Source: Mucidula mucida
Taxonomy: Eukaryota; Basidiomycota; Agaricomycetes; Agaricales; Physalacriaceae
Length of the DNA: 48,357 nt
Direction: 5' to 3'
NCBI GenBank assembly: GCA_015501055.1
Contig: JADNYV010000266.1
Span: 1 to 48,357 of the forward strand
Below the pieces are notes generated by a model. It was not told the DNA's origin and searched no databases. It was given only the letters and a program-made list of their open reading frames with translations. Numbering within the stretch: position 1 is the stretch's first letter; each line of letters begins with the position of its first letter. The position numbers and the translations under genes were made by a program. This document shows, in pieces, positions 1-10,557 of the stretch.

Positions 1-460
1 CACATTGTGGAAGAACATCGTGGCGCAACATTCCAAGGGTACTCACGCTTAACCCTCTGATTCCTCTGGAAACCGCAAAGGCCAGCGCATGGTCAAACCG
101 TGCTCTATGCATATCAGAGGAAGAGAGGAGGGTCTGAGCCCAGATGCTGAAGCAACTAATCGGCGAGGTTCAAAGTACCAAGCATAATGCAGTGTAAAGC
201 ACAGGCCTTTCGTCTGGTCTTGAAACTGAGGACAACCGCACACTATCGACACACTATTTAACGACCCACTATCACGTTGACTACTTTTTCTCGCGCGTGA
301 TTTCCAGGCCAAGCCATGAATAGGTATGTCCTCCTGCACCTAATATGCAGATTCGTTTCAACCGTCTTCGGTCGCGCCTTGAAATTAATTTGTAGTGGAT
401 GCGCACCCGATGTGGCCGATCGATACGACATTGTCTTTTGACCACCGACCACCACCTTCT
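1..460 (+). repeat. Dispersed repeat R1, copy 1
   Basis: This stretch matches, in order, other parts of the window: a 'ctctatgcatatcagag' segment near 104, a 'ggcgagg...agcataatgcagtg' segment near 162-202, a CACTATC-rich stretch near 240-275, a TTTTTCTCGC segment near 285, and a 'gatacgacattgt' segment near 423. The same order occurs near 8.35-9.05 kb (reverse), 17.04-17.96 kb and 25.7-26.6 kb, and in worn form near 34.42-34.57 kb. No ORF is shared by all copies. In two copies the neighbouring sequence is P450-derived, so R1 may be a decayed P450 fragment that spread by segmental duplication. Gene A follows directly in the same direction. Confidence 0.6.
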
Positions 461-496
461 CTCAAAACTATCACCGCGACAAATTATTTCTCCCAT

Positions 497-553
497 GTAC
501 GTGCCCTATACATATCCGTTTCTCCACTTCCTTAACATAACGATCTTGTACAG
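497..553 (+). other. 5' UTR intron of gene A
   Basis: GTACGT at 497 and an acceptor ending ...TGTACAG at 553 bound a 57-base intron. It leaves a single C before the ATG at 555. Genes B, C and D have an intron in exactly this place, which supports both the intron and the start choice. Confidence 0.6.
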
Positions 554-554
554 C

Positions 555-1595
555 ATGCCCGCCATCCTCTCTTGTCGCTCCCGCCGACAAACAACGACGC
601 CATACAAACGCTCAACTCAATCTTTGACGCCATTTAATCGCCCGCCCTTGCCGTCTTTACTATCCACAACTATCGAACAGTTCCTCCACTCTTCCAACAA
701 TCGCAAGCCTCTCCTCTCCGAACAAGACTACCAAACTACTGTCGACGCCCTTTCAAGAAACGTTCGCCTTCCCATCTCGCCTATATTTCGCCGCTGGAAA
801 GAAATCGCACGGTTACGCAATGGTCGCCTATTCATCGGGGAGCGTCTGGTTGTCAGTGAAGAGAGTCTACCTGCTGTTCTTGTCTCCCTCCCGTTCTCTC
901 TGTCAGTGCAGAAGATGATCCGTTCATCGCAGCGATCATACTGCGGAGTTCCCGAAGCGCTTGTCCGTGCATGGCACGCACAGCTGTCTCACTTTCGAGA
1001 TATGCGGCGGGACGACGAGAAGGAAAACGCCTTTACGCCAAGGTCCATCCGTGACAAAGGAACGCAATGTGGTGCCTTTTCTAGGAAATCCTATCCCAGT
1101 TCTCGTCTTGCAGGCCAGCCTCTGTCCGTTGTTTCCAACGTGTATCCCAACAACTCTTCTTTTCCTCTTTCGTCAATGACCTCCGCCGCCAGCATCCTTT
1201 TTCCATCTAAAGATGCCATTGTGAATCATACCGCTTCATCGCATGTCGACGACCTCTATGTGCCACCCGAGCTGGCTTATGATAATCCAGCCGTCTGGGT
1301 TGGAGGTCCCGGATTTCACAAAACGATACACTCCAATGGACCGCCTGAAATGCTCATCAAGTTGATTCCTTTCAATCGGTCATCTTATCGCCCTACCTTC
1401 ATGGTTCTCGTACGAACGTGGACACTGCATACTGAGGTATCGAGGCCAAATAAGCGGTCTGTCATTGTCGAGCAAAGAGAGCTGAATCGGCGATTGACGC
1501 GAGCAGTAATAGAAGCGGAGAAGGCGAAAGAGGCAGCCAAGTTGGCTCTTGGCGTGAAGGAAGCGATGTTGTCCATGCCGGGTGGGTTTTCATGA
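555..1595 (+). CDS. Gene A: uncharacterised GVPE-WH family protein
   Basis: I do not recognise a named family. An upstream in-frame ATG exists at 399, but the start at 555 (MPAILSCRS) is preferred because it aligns with the start of gene B and follows the 5' UTR intron. The protein has about 346 residues. After a Ser/Thr/Arg-rich N-terminus comes one module of about 110 residues (IEQFLHSS..., NGRLFIGERLVV..., ending GVPEALVRAWHAQL). A low-complexity linker follows, then a C-terminal region starting PAVWVGGPGF that is shared with gene B, and a final Arg/Glu/Ala-rich helix (AVIEAEKAKEAAKLAL). The module is of the second type found in gene C. No signal peptide or membrane segment is visible. The function is unknown. 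Confidence 0.7.
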   Translation: MPAILSCRSRRQTTTPYKRSTQSLTPFNRPPLPSLLSTTIEQFLHSSNNRKPLLSEQDYQTTVDALSRNVRLPISPIFRRWKEIARLRNGRLFIGERLVVSEESLPAVLVSLPFSLSVQKMIRSSQRSYCGVPEALVRAWHAQLSHFRDMRRDDEKENAFTPRSIRDKGTQCGAFSRKSYPSSRLAGQPLSVVSNVYPNNSSFPLSSMTSAASILFPSKDAIVNHTASSHVDDLYVPPELAYDNPAVWVGGPGFHKTIHSNGPPEMLIKLIPFNRSSYRPTFMVLVRTWTLHTEVSRPNKRSVIVEQRELNRRLTRAVIEAEKAKEAAKLALGVKEAMLSMPGGFS

Positions 1596-2870
1596 GAGCT
1601 TTGGATTGATGAGTCGAATTCCTCCGGTTTCTTGGTTTGTACACGAACAGATTTCGCCCACGCCCTATACATATAATCATAATTTCATCTTTTCAAAGAA
1701 CACTCTTCTTACCGCCACCCTGATGGTAAGCCTAGTGCGCTTCAGCGAATATTTATATGTGTCTGTGAAGATGTATGTACTAAGAACAAGGGTATCGAAC
1801 AACCTCGAAGTCAATCGAGACCGTAGCAACAGCAACATGAAGATGGGGTAATCTGTCGGAAACAGAGTAGTCTTGGTGTGTTCGAAGGCCAGATGAAGGG
1901 CGCGTACTTGATACTGCTTCACGCTCGGCAATTTCAAAGCTGCCATACTTCGTCCAGCGTCGCGGTCTAGAGTCCTCCTCTTGTCTCCTACACAGTTCGT
2001 GACTATTGTATTTTTGTCGAAAGGATATGCATTTACCTTTCTTGCCAGGACAACGGAAAGCCGGGAAACTCTGCATTACGTTGTGACCAGTCCAACGAAC
2101 AACATACTTACAACGCCTGCCACATTGACTTCATCCATAGCTGTATGGTTCAAAAGCAAAGGCAGATGACGCTGGCGTTTAAACGCATATTGAATCGAGA
2201 TCACGATGCCACGCCACCTGCCCATGTATTGATTTTGACGAAAAGCGAAAGGTAGTCGGACTAGACTATCGGTAGTGCCTATACAACACCAGACTTGATG
2301 ACCAAAAAGGAAGTATTACTCCAAGACCCGACTAAAAGCACGCGGTACCACTAAGCCACGCGTCCTAACTAGCATGCACTGATGTCCTATTTGAAGACCT
2401 GAAAGCCCGGAGAACCCAGTTCCAACAACTGACAACGGCTCGCTAGCGTTTCTGTCAATCAGAGCAGTATAGAAGACACAAACGTGAAACGACTGTGTAG
2501 TCGGCTATTTTAAAGGATAGCCGACATACTGGCCTTTCCCTAGTCGAGCGAAGACAATACTTATCCCGACCGGGCCCTCTTCCATCATGCACCGAGCCAG
2601 AGTAACGTCGCTCTACACTATTGAAGTTCAACTTTGGGCCTGTCCGTCCGAGTTTGCCAGGGCCGTCATGAGAGGTTTTAGTTCCGTATTTCGCCAGCAT
2701 GACAAAATGATCATATCAACCGAGTAAAATACACTGGTATCGTATCGGGCGTCAATGGCATCTTGAATACAAGGGCGCTCACGAGCACTTGGCAAAGGGC
2801 AGCTCTGATGAAAGTATTTGCAACTGGAATACAATCAGCGCTCGTACAAAGGGACAACATAAAGTGAAGA
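1596..2870. other. Intergenic, no supported gene
   Basis: Only short ORFs of up to about 98 codons occur here, and I can tie none to a family. The one structured item is the tRNA-like relic near 2.32-2.37 kb. The stretch separates gene A from the outer arm of the inverted duplication. Confidence 0.5.
2316..2372 (-). other. tRNA-like relic (Pol III A-box)
   Basis: The minus strand contains GTGGCTTAGTGGTACCGCG, a good match to a tRNA D-arm/A-box, followed by a CTTTTAGT segment resembling a Lys-type anticodon loop. The T-arm is poor (GGAGTAATACTTCC), so this is more likely a decayed tRNA or SINE head than a working gene. Confidence 0.3.
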
Positions 2871-3760
2871 GAAGATCAGACATGATAATCTTGTCCGTCA
2901 TGTAGATTCGGACATATGCTTGTATATTTTGGAACATCATTGCAAAGGAAGGAGAGGAAGCTTACCATTAATCATCGTTCAACTATCGCATATATATATT
3001 GTTAGCAACACGGGCCCAGCACGCGCAGTGTGGCGCCCGCTAACGTGTCATCTCATCGACGAAGTGGAGAGGAACGTACCATGCTCAACAGCGAGTTCTG
3101 TAGCAAATATCGTATCGTTACGCGGCCTCTGGGAATAGAGTCAGCAAACTTGCACCCGGAGAGAAAAGTTGAAGGAGAAGGAAAAGATCAGTTGGTGATG
3201 CATGTTACGAGTGTGGCTCATCGGAGACCGTCGCCGTCTCGGTATGGATGGGTATCATCAGAGAAGGGGAACTGGAGGCTGTACACACCTAGTCGCTGAT
3301 GAGAGTCGATTTAAACGCGCTCCCTGATTGGCTAATTGCAGACAGTGCATGAGTCCCGCTCTCATGGTGTTGGCGAGGATAAATACTGCACGATAGTTTA
3401 TGTCGTTTATCGGAGCTCGTGCTCGCCATTCTACAATGACTGTCAAGAGGGAAACTGCCACAGCGACGACATGTACGCACTGTATTCAAAAGAAATCATC
3501 GTCGGTCGACCTGGCGATAGACGCGTCCTCGCCTGATTCGAAGGAGATCAGCAGTACCCCTGCGTCGTCATGGTCATCGCGAGTGCGCTGAATGCTTTGC
3601 CCAACGTCGTGCTCATCGTGGTCGGAAGCATGTCAGAACGAAAAAGTTTTTCGCGACCTTGCCGATGTCAGCCATGCTGTCAGCGGCATCCCGGCATATG
3701 TGATGCATCAGCCCGTATGGTTTTTGATAGCCTGGCGAGGGCGGCTCTAGCTTAGTTGCG
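2870..3760. repeat. Outer left arm of the inverted duplication
   Basis: This region matches 29.5-30.44 kb in reverse orientation. The best block (about 3180-3295) is nearly identical to the reverse complement of about 29945-30060. Other matching blocks lie near 2885-2940 and 3440-3530. In the right arm one frame stays open for about 80 codons through the best block (VGDACYEYGSSETVAVSVW...), while here the same frame meets a stop at VHT*. It may therefore hold the remains of a coding exon, but two frames are open and I cannot decide between them. Confidence 0.55.
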
Positions 3761-3899
3761 GTACTGTCTCGTGAACTCGACACTATAGGTTTTTGAGCAG
3801 TGTTCTAGTGAAGGAAGTAATGTACACATACAATAAGAAATCGTACAAACCAAGTCTAAATGCTGAATAGGTATAAAATGGACTCAGCGCGCTAGCATC

Positions 3900-5003
3900 T
3901 CAACGATCCTCCGTCAACAGTGTCGCTACCTCAACGCACTCCTCAAACTCTTCATCATCAACCGGACCTCTCGTATCTGCCAATTCTCGAATCTCCCTCT
4001 CCTCAATGTCATCTTCCACTGCCCGAACTACGGCCGCCAAATCACCTTCTTTCACGAGCTGTGCTTTGCTTTCCGTCATGACAGAGCCAGTTCCAACGCT
4101 AAGAATGACGTGAAGAATTGCCATGGAGGTTGGATATAGACTCGATGTCGACGGGAAATGTATGGCTCTGATGTCATCGTCCCAGGCAATGCGCTCGTAT
4201 TCCAGCAAAGTCTGGAAGCCAGGTCCGGCAATCCATACGGCTGGAGGTGCGTTGATGTTTCGTGGTACGGCTTTGATGGTGCTTTCTTCATTGGACGGGA
4301 GCGGAGGAATACCAGGCAGCGAAATATGCGTCGAAGGAAGCGTGGTAAAGTTGCTTTTCCGGTAAGACCGCAAGTTGACATCGCCTGGAGAAAAAGTCTC
4401 GGCGCGAGATGCGATGCAGGATAGATCGCGAGAAGGAAAGCCATCGCGGTTCGCAGTCTCCAAGGGAAAGGAAGTACGTCGTTTATTGGAGCTCCTAGGA
4501 AAGGCACTCTTCATCGTATCTTCCCGCCGATACACGTGCTGTAAGACGTAGGCATGCCACATCTTGACCAGAGCTTCTGGGACGCCTATAAAATTGTCTT
4601 CCGTATCGTTGACCATGTCAGCGACGTTGCGGCGAAATGGCAATGTCACCAGAGTTTGCGCGAGTTGGGTTTCTGGGACGACACGAGCCCTACCAACGAG
4701 AATTCGACCATTGTGCCAGTACGCCCTTGCGCAGATGTGGCGTAGATCCCGGCGAACACGTTCAAAGGCGCTTTTGTCTCCTCCCAAAAAGGCGCCAATC
4801 GTAGCGTAGTCATCGTTGTTTACGAGCATGTGGCGAGCGTCAGGGAGCTCGAAAAAGATGGATAGAGCGCGCTGGGCGAGAGAGAGAAATCTATAGGGCG
4901 AGGTCTTGCATGTCCTGGAAGAGGAGGAAGGGGAAGTAGAAGGGCGGTTATAGGGCAATGACGCGTGTGTGCGAGGACGGTAGCGAGAGCATAACACAGG
5001 CAT
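3900..5003 (-). CDS. Gene B: uncharacterised GVPE-WH family protein
   Basis: This is a paralogue of gene A. The start at 5003 (MPVLCSRYRP) is chosen over an in-frame ATG at 5027 because it aligns with gene A and follows the 5' UTR intron. The protein has about 367 residues. One module runs from about residue 45 to 160 (FFELPDARHMLV..., NGRILVGRARVVPE, LVTLPFRRNVADMV, GVPEALVKMWHAYV) and is of the first type found in gene C. A linker follows, then the C-terminal region PAVWIAGPGF shared with gene A, and an acidic tail (VVRAVEDDIEEREIREL). The gene sits in about 2 kb that is absent from the right arm of the inverted duplication, so it was inserted on the left or lost on the right. The function is unknown. 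Confidence 0.7.
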   Translation of the reverse strand: MPVLCSRYRPRTHASLPYNRPSTSPSSSSRTCKTSPYRFLSLAQRALSIFFELPDARHMLVNNDDYATIGAFLGGDKSAFERVRRDLRHICARAYWHNGRILVGRARVVPETQLAQTLVTLPFRRNVADMVNDTEDNFIGVPEALVKMWHAYVLQHVYRREDTMKSAFPRSSNKRRTSFPLETANRDGFPSRDLSCIASRAETFSPGDVNLRSYRKSNFTTLPSTHISLPGIPPLPSNEESTIKAVPRNINAPPAVWIAGPGFQTLLEYERIAWDDDIRAIHFPSTSSLYPTSMAILHVILSVGTGSVMTESKAQLVKEGDLAAVVRAVEDDIEEREIRELADTRGPVDDEEFEECVEVATLLTEDR

Positions 5004-5004
5004 G

Positions 5005-5053
5005 CTGTGATTACTATGACGGCTCAAGTTGGATGGAATACTAATGCGCTTAC
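5005..5053 (-). other. 5' UTR intron of gene B
   Basis: On the minus strand GTAAGC at 5053 and ...TCACAG ending at 5005 bound a 49-base intron. One C separates it from the ATG, as in gene A. Confidence 0.55.
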
Positions 5054-5790
5054 ACCGAATGAATGGCGCTAGGCGGGAAAAGGAGGAAGAGATGGTGGTG
5101 GTCGAGAAGAAAATGTAATCGCGCCCTATTTAGGCGAACGATAATTTGGCGCACTCAACTTGAACTCCGAGACACTATTTTCCGGTAGGCGTTAACTAAA
5201 TTCATTGCGACAATTCGGTAAACGCGAATTACATGGCACTCACAAGAAGTAAAAGCTACCTGACAGAACTAGTCGAAGAATAGTTGATCAGATAGTTAGA
5301 TGGGTGCATGCATAGGTTGTTAGACTTCGAATACAGTCTGTATCGAAGGAAGAAAACGGACATCCTTCAACGTATAGGTTAATGTATCGAGTGGCTGATT
5401 TTTGAATCGTGTTGCAGCGCCGCGAATGCTTGACTCTACGAACTCCTATCGACAAGAATTCCTAAAAGGAGCAGCACACAGTGGAAGGGAGAGCATTAGA
5501 TACAGTCCAATACGAAGAAGACTCGGAACAGAAGCGACCAGTCCTGATGAATCGTTTCGGAGAACAGGACGCAAAAAAGGAGGATGGCAGGCGGAGACAC
5601 GTCATGATATGAGGAAGATCTGTGAACCAAAGCTCGTTCAGCTTCCGTCGAGCATCAGGCGTACCGCTTGAAGACACGGTGGCGAAAAGGAACTTGATGC
5701 AGGGTTGATCGGATCATGAATGCGGGTTGATCCGTTGTAAACCTGTACTGCTTACCATGATCTGTCACAGCGCGTCCAGCAGGCAGCCGC
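5054..5790. other. Intergenic, no supported gene
   Basis: Upstream of gene B I see no convincing coding region. Short ORFs on both strands near 5.40-5.68 kb have no recognisable domain. Homology to the right arm begins near 5.8 kb. Confidence 0.5.
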
Positions 5791-6403
5791 TACGCTTGAC
5801 GACATCCTGCGTAGAACACGTCTATCCTCAGGCAGTTTCGTCCATGACATCCCGGGGCGCATGGAAGATCACGCTAACTCTGACTGGTCCGCAAAATCCA
5901 TTGTGGCGGATGCTCCTAAAAACCCAGCACAATGAAAGTACGATGGTCTTTTCGTTCTCATCGTTATCCACAATCGTTGCTATACGTCCGGATGTCTCGG
6001 TGTCGCAGGCTGCGGTACGCAACGCGCATCGTCACTTATCCTATACGACGCCCCATTTGCCCTGCGACCACTTCTTTAGATCACGAGATGGTCTCCAATG
6101 TTCAAACTATGACCATCGCAGACTACGTAAACGGTAACCCCTCTTGGTATATGGCCATTGAACAATGGGCACCCAAAACGGCAAACAAACAGACGCGTCC
6201 ACAAACCCCACGCGCTATAATTCCGGTGGCCCGGCGACTCTGGCATAGATTAGACATCGCCTGTACTCTTCCTCTCTCCATCACCCTCTCTCAATCTCGC
6301 CACTCCGGACTCCATTTCGATCTCGACGACCTCAGTAAGTCTCAACTCATGCTTTTACCACGTCTATCAAACTGACGATTTATTCCAAAGGCTGAACAAT
6401 GGC
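5790..6403 (+). repeat. Left arm, upstream region of the F-box copy
   Basis: This is homologous to the reverse complement of about 28.75-29.45 kb. The match runs through the putative TATA, 5' leader and 5' UTR intron of the F-box gene and about 500 bases further upstream. Substitutions and small indels are scattered along it, so the two arms are diverged rather than recent copies. Confidence 0.65.
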
Positions 6404-7656
6404 ATGTCTACGCTCAATCGATGTGCTACCCCGTCTCTTCTGGGCATGCCCAACGAAATTCTTTCAGACATTATCCAGCTCGTTCCAGGCTTATCCGCTT
6501 TGCCTGTCGCAAAGACCCTTCTGCGTCTTTGCGCCGTCTGCCGAGATCTCCAGACGCTGGTCAAGGAGATGCCGTCGCTTTGGTCCACCATTCAGATCGA
6601 TGCTCGCACACCCAACTATAGGATTCGCCTTACAGACACCAACGCTGAATTGGTGTTCCCAACTCTGAATCTCGCACTCAGTCTGTCCCGTTCCAAGCCC
6701 TCGACGTCGAGTTCACCTCTCCCCCCGACGAAGACCAGAAGGCTGTTAATAAATTCTCTATTGAGTTGTGCGAGGGCTTGATGTCTCTCCTGCTCAGGCA
6801 TTCACACCGTATCCGCTCCTTCCGTATAAAAGGGACGTGCTGGACCCACCATCTCGTGGTCACCGAAGCACTCGCGGAGTGCCGCAATCTCCCCAATCTT
6901 CGCCGCTGGAAGCAGGAGTGTGTTCGTTCCAGGGTATGCCAGAGAGTACAGTTTCCTCATGGCGGATACACGACTGGAACGTGAAGGCGCCGTTCTTATC
7001 CTCTTCTCTTACAGACCGGTCTACGTTCCCCGCGCTTGAGGTGGTGTCTATCAGCTCCAGCGTTACTCCTGGTCAAGGTTCTTCTGCACCGGGTCACCGA
7101 ACTCCGCCTCAAAATATACCTGGCTTGGATAGACCGAGCATCGTAGTCTATCGCGATCCTCACGGGTGTGAAGACACGCTTCAAATCTTAGAACTATCCA
7201 CTTCTCCAGATCCACACGTTCGAAGCAGATCCTGCTTGGGCGAGCCACTCGTTCTCTCGTCGCTCGCTACGTTCCAACTCGCTACACAACGGGCTAAAGA
7301 GTTACCACGTTCCTTCCTATATCGCTATGCCGAACCTCCGGACTTCTCGCTCACCGCTCATTGTGAGCCCGCTCCAGGCCGCCGACACCAAGGAATGCTG
7401 TTGACTATCATGGCTGTCATCCGCTTGATAAAGTCAATATGTGTCATTAGAGAGGATCCCTTCCAGGACTTTGCTCCCACTCCTCCGCTCTCGCTGGAAC
7501 AGTGGCAGTGGGGAAGCAAGATACCGGAATGCGACCTCCCCCTCCGCTCCATTCCTGCGGCGTCTAGAGTCCCTGGATCGCCTGCATGTCAGCCGGCGAG
7601 CCGCGCGTCAGCAATATGCTGAGTACCCAGGTGCCATCCCACCTCGCAAGCCTTGA
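6404..7656 (+). pseudogene. F-box protein pseudogene (left copy)
   Basis: This is the counterpart of the intact 430-codon F-box gene at 27451-28743. The first about 100 codons are preserved (MSTLNRCATPSLLG, LPVAKTLLRLCAVCRDL). Then a C run is one base shorter than in the intact copy (6698-6700, CCC against CCCC) and the frame is lost. Further indels follow, so matching residues reappear in other frames (for example MSLLLRHSHRIRS from about 6781), and the last codons (GAIPPRKP, stop) are at 7656. A one-base loss between the tandem ATGs (ATGGCATG here, ATGGCAATG in the intact copy) removes the first start. At best a truncated F-box fragment could be made. Confidence 0.85.
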
Positions 7657-8100
7657 CTCTGAGGAGGAGACTTGAGGTTCTCGCTGACCGCGCTTCCCCG
7701 TATGTACGCCGTTCAACGAATATGTTTATTTAATGCCTCTGGTAAGGCGTATCATATCATATCACTACTCCTATGTACATATCACATATATCTGCCCCGC
7801 ACTATATCTACTACTCTATGGACATCTACATTGCCACATGTACTGACTCATGCTTATGTAACTCACATTCCATATCGTATTAATCTTCCATCATTAAAAG
7901 GCGCCCAAGGAGAGCCCCAGATACAAGTCTTCTTTACACATGCCTGACTCTCAACGGCACATACGGCCCAGCCACCGACAGCCCTTCGGCCTAGACGGAA
8001 ACTTGCCAATCTCCATAAGTATCCTCCTTCCCCGCAAACTTATAATCCGAATCAATACGATAGCGCCGCCTACACGTTACTGCTATATCTCTCGCACGAG
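7657..8100. other. Left arm, AT-rich tail without a gene
   Basis: This matches the reverse complement of about 27.0-27.43 kb and holds the downstream flank of the F-box copy and the outer edge of the P450 debris. I see no gene in it. Confidence 0.5.
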
Positions 8101-8663
8101 CTTAAGTCCTCATCTTGAACTTCGTAATAGCGAATTGCTTCCATGACACGTCCTTGTCCCGTCGATGTATGTCAATAAGTGCCTGTATCGGCTAGCACAT
8201 CTCGACCAGCCAGCGCTCAGGAATGTACGCTTCCGCTCCGGTCCACCTAAAGCGCTATTGATACGACTGAGCCTTTGGCGACAAAACTTGCTCTTGACGA
8301 TGTCTGCGTCTGTAGTCTTAATAGGGACGGAGAGCGGTACAGCATCATTTTAAGGCCCTAGAACTTGAATTAGGACGAGGTGAAAGTGCAGAGGAAGGAA
8401 TGGACGTACAACATGAGGATAGGAGGGTGAGTGCGCAGAGTCCCATGTACGACCGCATCGAGATATGGCAGCGCAGAAGTGAGCTGGTCGTACGTCGGAT
8501 TGGATGAACTGAATTGAGACAGTTCTTCCCGAAGGCGATCCTGTATACCTGATTGCCACACAGCTGGATTAGTGGGCTCAAACAATGTCGTATCAATCCT
8601 GAGGATCGCCCAGATCGGATGCCATATTGATTGGAAAGGGCAGCCAAACGGAAGCTGCAACAA
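8100..8663 (-). pseudogene. Cytochrome P450 fragment (left)
   Basis: On the minus strand, IQDRLREELSQF, TYDQLTSALPYLDAVVH and TLRTHPP match the J-K helix region of fungal P450s. The K-helix ExxR is altered to GTLR. Further along, about 8.20-8.35 kb, DAVPLSVPIKTT matches the segment before the PERW motif, but the frame breaks afterwards. There is no haem-binding Cys loop, and the I-helix is reduced to a DTT remnant (IDTTLFEPTNPAV). It mirrors a second fragment on the right arm. Not functional. Confidence 0.75.
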
Positions 8664-9055
8664 AACCGCATAGTACTAGAAGACATGCCAAGAGTGCATG
8701 CAAGAAAAAGGAGTCAGCGCGATAGTGGGTAGAAGTTGAATAGTTTGTCGATTGTGGGTAGTAGTTGGATAGTTTGTTGATAGTGGACTAGTGTGAAAAT
8801 ATGGGGTAGTGTGTGGTTGCACTGACTCGAGGAAAGATGAAAGTCCCAGACTTTTCACTGCATTATGCTCGGCAATGTAAGCCTCGCCAATTTGTTTTCT
8901 CAGCATAAGGGAACAGGCCTTTCTGTCTCTTTCTCTGATATGCTTAGAGCAAGGTCATGCCATGCTGTAGCCCTTGCGTTTTCCAGAAGAGCTAGAGGGT
9001 TGAGAGTACCCTATGAAGAAAGGAGGTGCTAAGTGCAGAACCAAGAGCCGCCAAC
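8664..9055 (-). repeat. Dispersed repeat R1, left-arm copy
   Basis: In reverse orientation this matches 26.09-26.55 kb and 17.26-17.66 kb: a 'taccctatgaagaaaggaggtgct' border, 'atatcagagaaagagac', 'ggcgaggcttacattgcc', CACTATC-type short repeats and 'cttccgtttggctgcc'. One frame reads LRKQIGEAYIAEHNAVKS, also seen in the other two copies, but it is not carried into a longer ORF. Confidence 0.65.
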
Positions 9056-9319
9056 AGTTCTGGGACGACTGTAAGTACTAGTCGATGGATAATTGAGGAT
9101 GGAGGACGTTATACAGGGAACACAGAGTACTCACAACAGTCAGGACAGTGACGGCTGCATCATGTACGAGGGGCGAAATTTATATCGCCTCGAACGCCAC
9201 GCCATCGGCAATCGGACCGGTTCATGGCATCTTCGGACGGGTGTTTGCCATCTTGCTTCTGTACTATCACATCTAGCGTTGCTTTCTATTACAACTGTCA
9301 TTTCTTGCTCTGTTAATAT

Positions 9320-9368
9320 GTGAGCGCCTTTCTCAGACTGTCGCCCATATACTGATAATCGCGTATAG
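9320..9368 (+). other. 5' UTR intron of gene C
   Basis: GTGAGC at 9320 and ...GTATAG at 9368 bound 49 bases. One T remains before the ATG at 9370. The same arrangement occurs in genes A, B and D. Confidence 0.6.
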
Positions 9369-9369
9369 T

Positions 9370-10557
9370 ATGTCTTTCCATTCCGCTCGCCGCTCGCTGT
9401 CGTCTACAAGCTCTACCACGCTAGTATCTCCTACCTCCCTCTCCACCACCAATGCCTCGCCCGAGAGCTTAGGCTCCCTCGCCACTCACGTCCTGTCCGT
9501 TTACCTTGAAACCCCCGAGAATTATCATTTCGTCATCACGGAAAAGGATTATTCTGCCATAATCGCCTTCCTGAACGGCGACCTTGGATCTCTGTATCAG
9601 GTCGAGAGTTTGCTACTTGCCTCCAAACACACAACGGCGTTCCTCGGTGTTGACGGAATACGTGCAGGCAATGCGCGCGTCATTCCAGTGACCGCCCTTG
9701 CACAGGTCTTGGCGACCATGCCATATCGTCATCGCGTGGCGGCAATGGTCGAGGATTCAAGGGATAAATTTCTAGGTGTCCCGGAGTCTCTGGTCGTGGC
9801 GTGGCACACGCGCCTTTCCCATCATTATGGTCATCTGTCCCTCTCTCATGAACGCGCAAGGGAACCCGCACTATCATTGCCGTGCTTGCCACTTCTGTCG
9901 GAATTGCCTTCCATCACTGTCGCGCAATTCCTTAGTTGTCTCGACAACCGCAACCTCTTCATCTCGCTGGAACTGTACGATACGACCGTACAGGCGCTTG
10001 CAAATAATGATCATTCTTCCGTCTCGCCCAAGTTTCGCTGTTCAAATGAACGTGTCTCGTTGCACGATGGGCGCTTGTATGTTAGAAAACGCACTGTCAT
10101 CACTCCAGACCAAGTGCCGGATATCCTAAAACTTCTCCCTTCCACTGCATCAGCGAACCATATGGTCAGAATAGCACAGAAGAACTACTATGGAGTCCCG
10201 GAATCGCTGGTGCGTGATTGGCACGCACGATTGTTCCAACACCACCAGAACGAGTTGGATGGCCATGCCGCAGAAGACAAGGATTCGCCTCGCTTTGGCT
10301 CTCGGCCGTCCGCTGCTGGTCCACGGAGGGTGGTACGGACAAGGGAAGAGGGACGGGAGGATGCTCTTTTGCGATCGGGTTCACTAGATCTTCAAGATCC
10401 GAGCTCCATGCACGGAGAAGGCACTGGACGGAAGCGCGCGCGAGAAGACGAAGGAGAAGATGAGGATGCACCTCGGAGCAAGCGGCGACGGTTGGGTGAT
10501 GTACTGCTGTGGGTGTGGCGTACCATTTCTCAACTCCGTTTTCGGCAGCGGCGGTGA
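9370..10557 (+). CDS. Gene C: two-module GVPE-WH family protein
   Basis: This is a single-exon coding region of 395 residues without a recognised domain. After a Ser/Thr-rich start (MSFHSARRSLSSTSS) it carries two tandem modules. Module 1 (residues about 35-155, TEKDYSAIIAFLNGD ... GVPESLVVAWHTRL) is like that of gene B. Module 2 (about 180-295, VAQFLSCLDNRNLF ... HDGRLYVRKRTVI ... GVPESLVRDWHARL) is like that of gene A. The C-terminus lacks the PAVW-GPGF region of A and B and instead has an acidic/basic stretch with clear nuclear-localisation character (GRKRARED, RSKRRRL). A nuclear role is a reasonable inference; the activity is unknown. Upstream sequence back to about 9.06 kb is homologous to the region upstream of D. 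Confidence 0.75.
   Translation: MSFHSARRSLSSTSSTTLVSPTSLSTTNASPESLGSLATHVLSVYLETPENYHFVITEKDYSAIIAFLNGDLGSLYQVESLLLASKHTTAFLGVDGIRAGNARVIPVTALAQVLATMPYRHRVAAMVEDSRDKFLGVPESLVVAWHTRLSHHYGHLSLSHERAREPALSLPCLPLLSELPSITVAQFLSCLDNRNLFISLELYDTTVQALANNDHSSVSPKFRCSNERVSLHDGRLYVRKRTVITPDQVPDILKLLPSTASANHMVRIAQKNYYGVPESLVRDWHARLFQHHQNELDGHAAEDKDSPRFGSRPSAAGPRRVVRTREEGREDALLRSGSLDLQDPSSMHGEGTGRKRAREDEGEDEDAPRSKRRRLGDVLLWVWRTISQLRFRQRR

Noticed and set aside
1..460. R1 as an LTR or solo LTR
   Set aside because: Copies have no common TG...CA ends or target duplications and their edges differ from copy to copy.
6768..7622. 284-codon ORF in the left F-box copy
   Set aside because: Mostly out of frame with the F-box protein; an accident of the frameshifts in the pseudogene.
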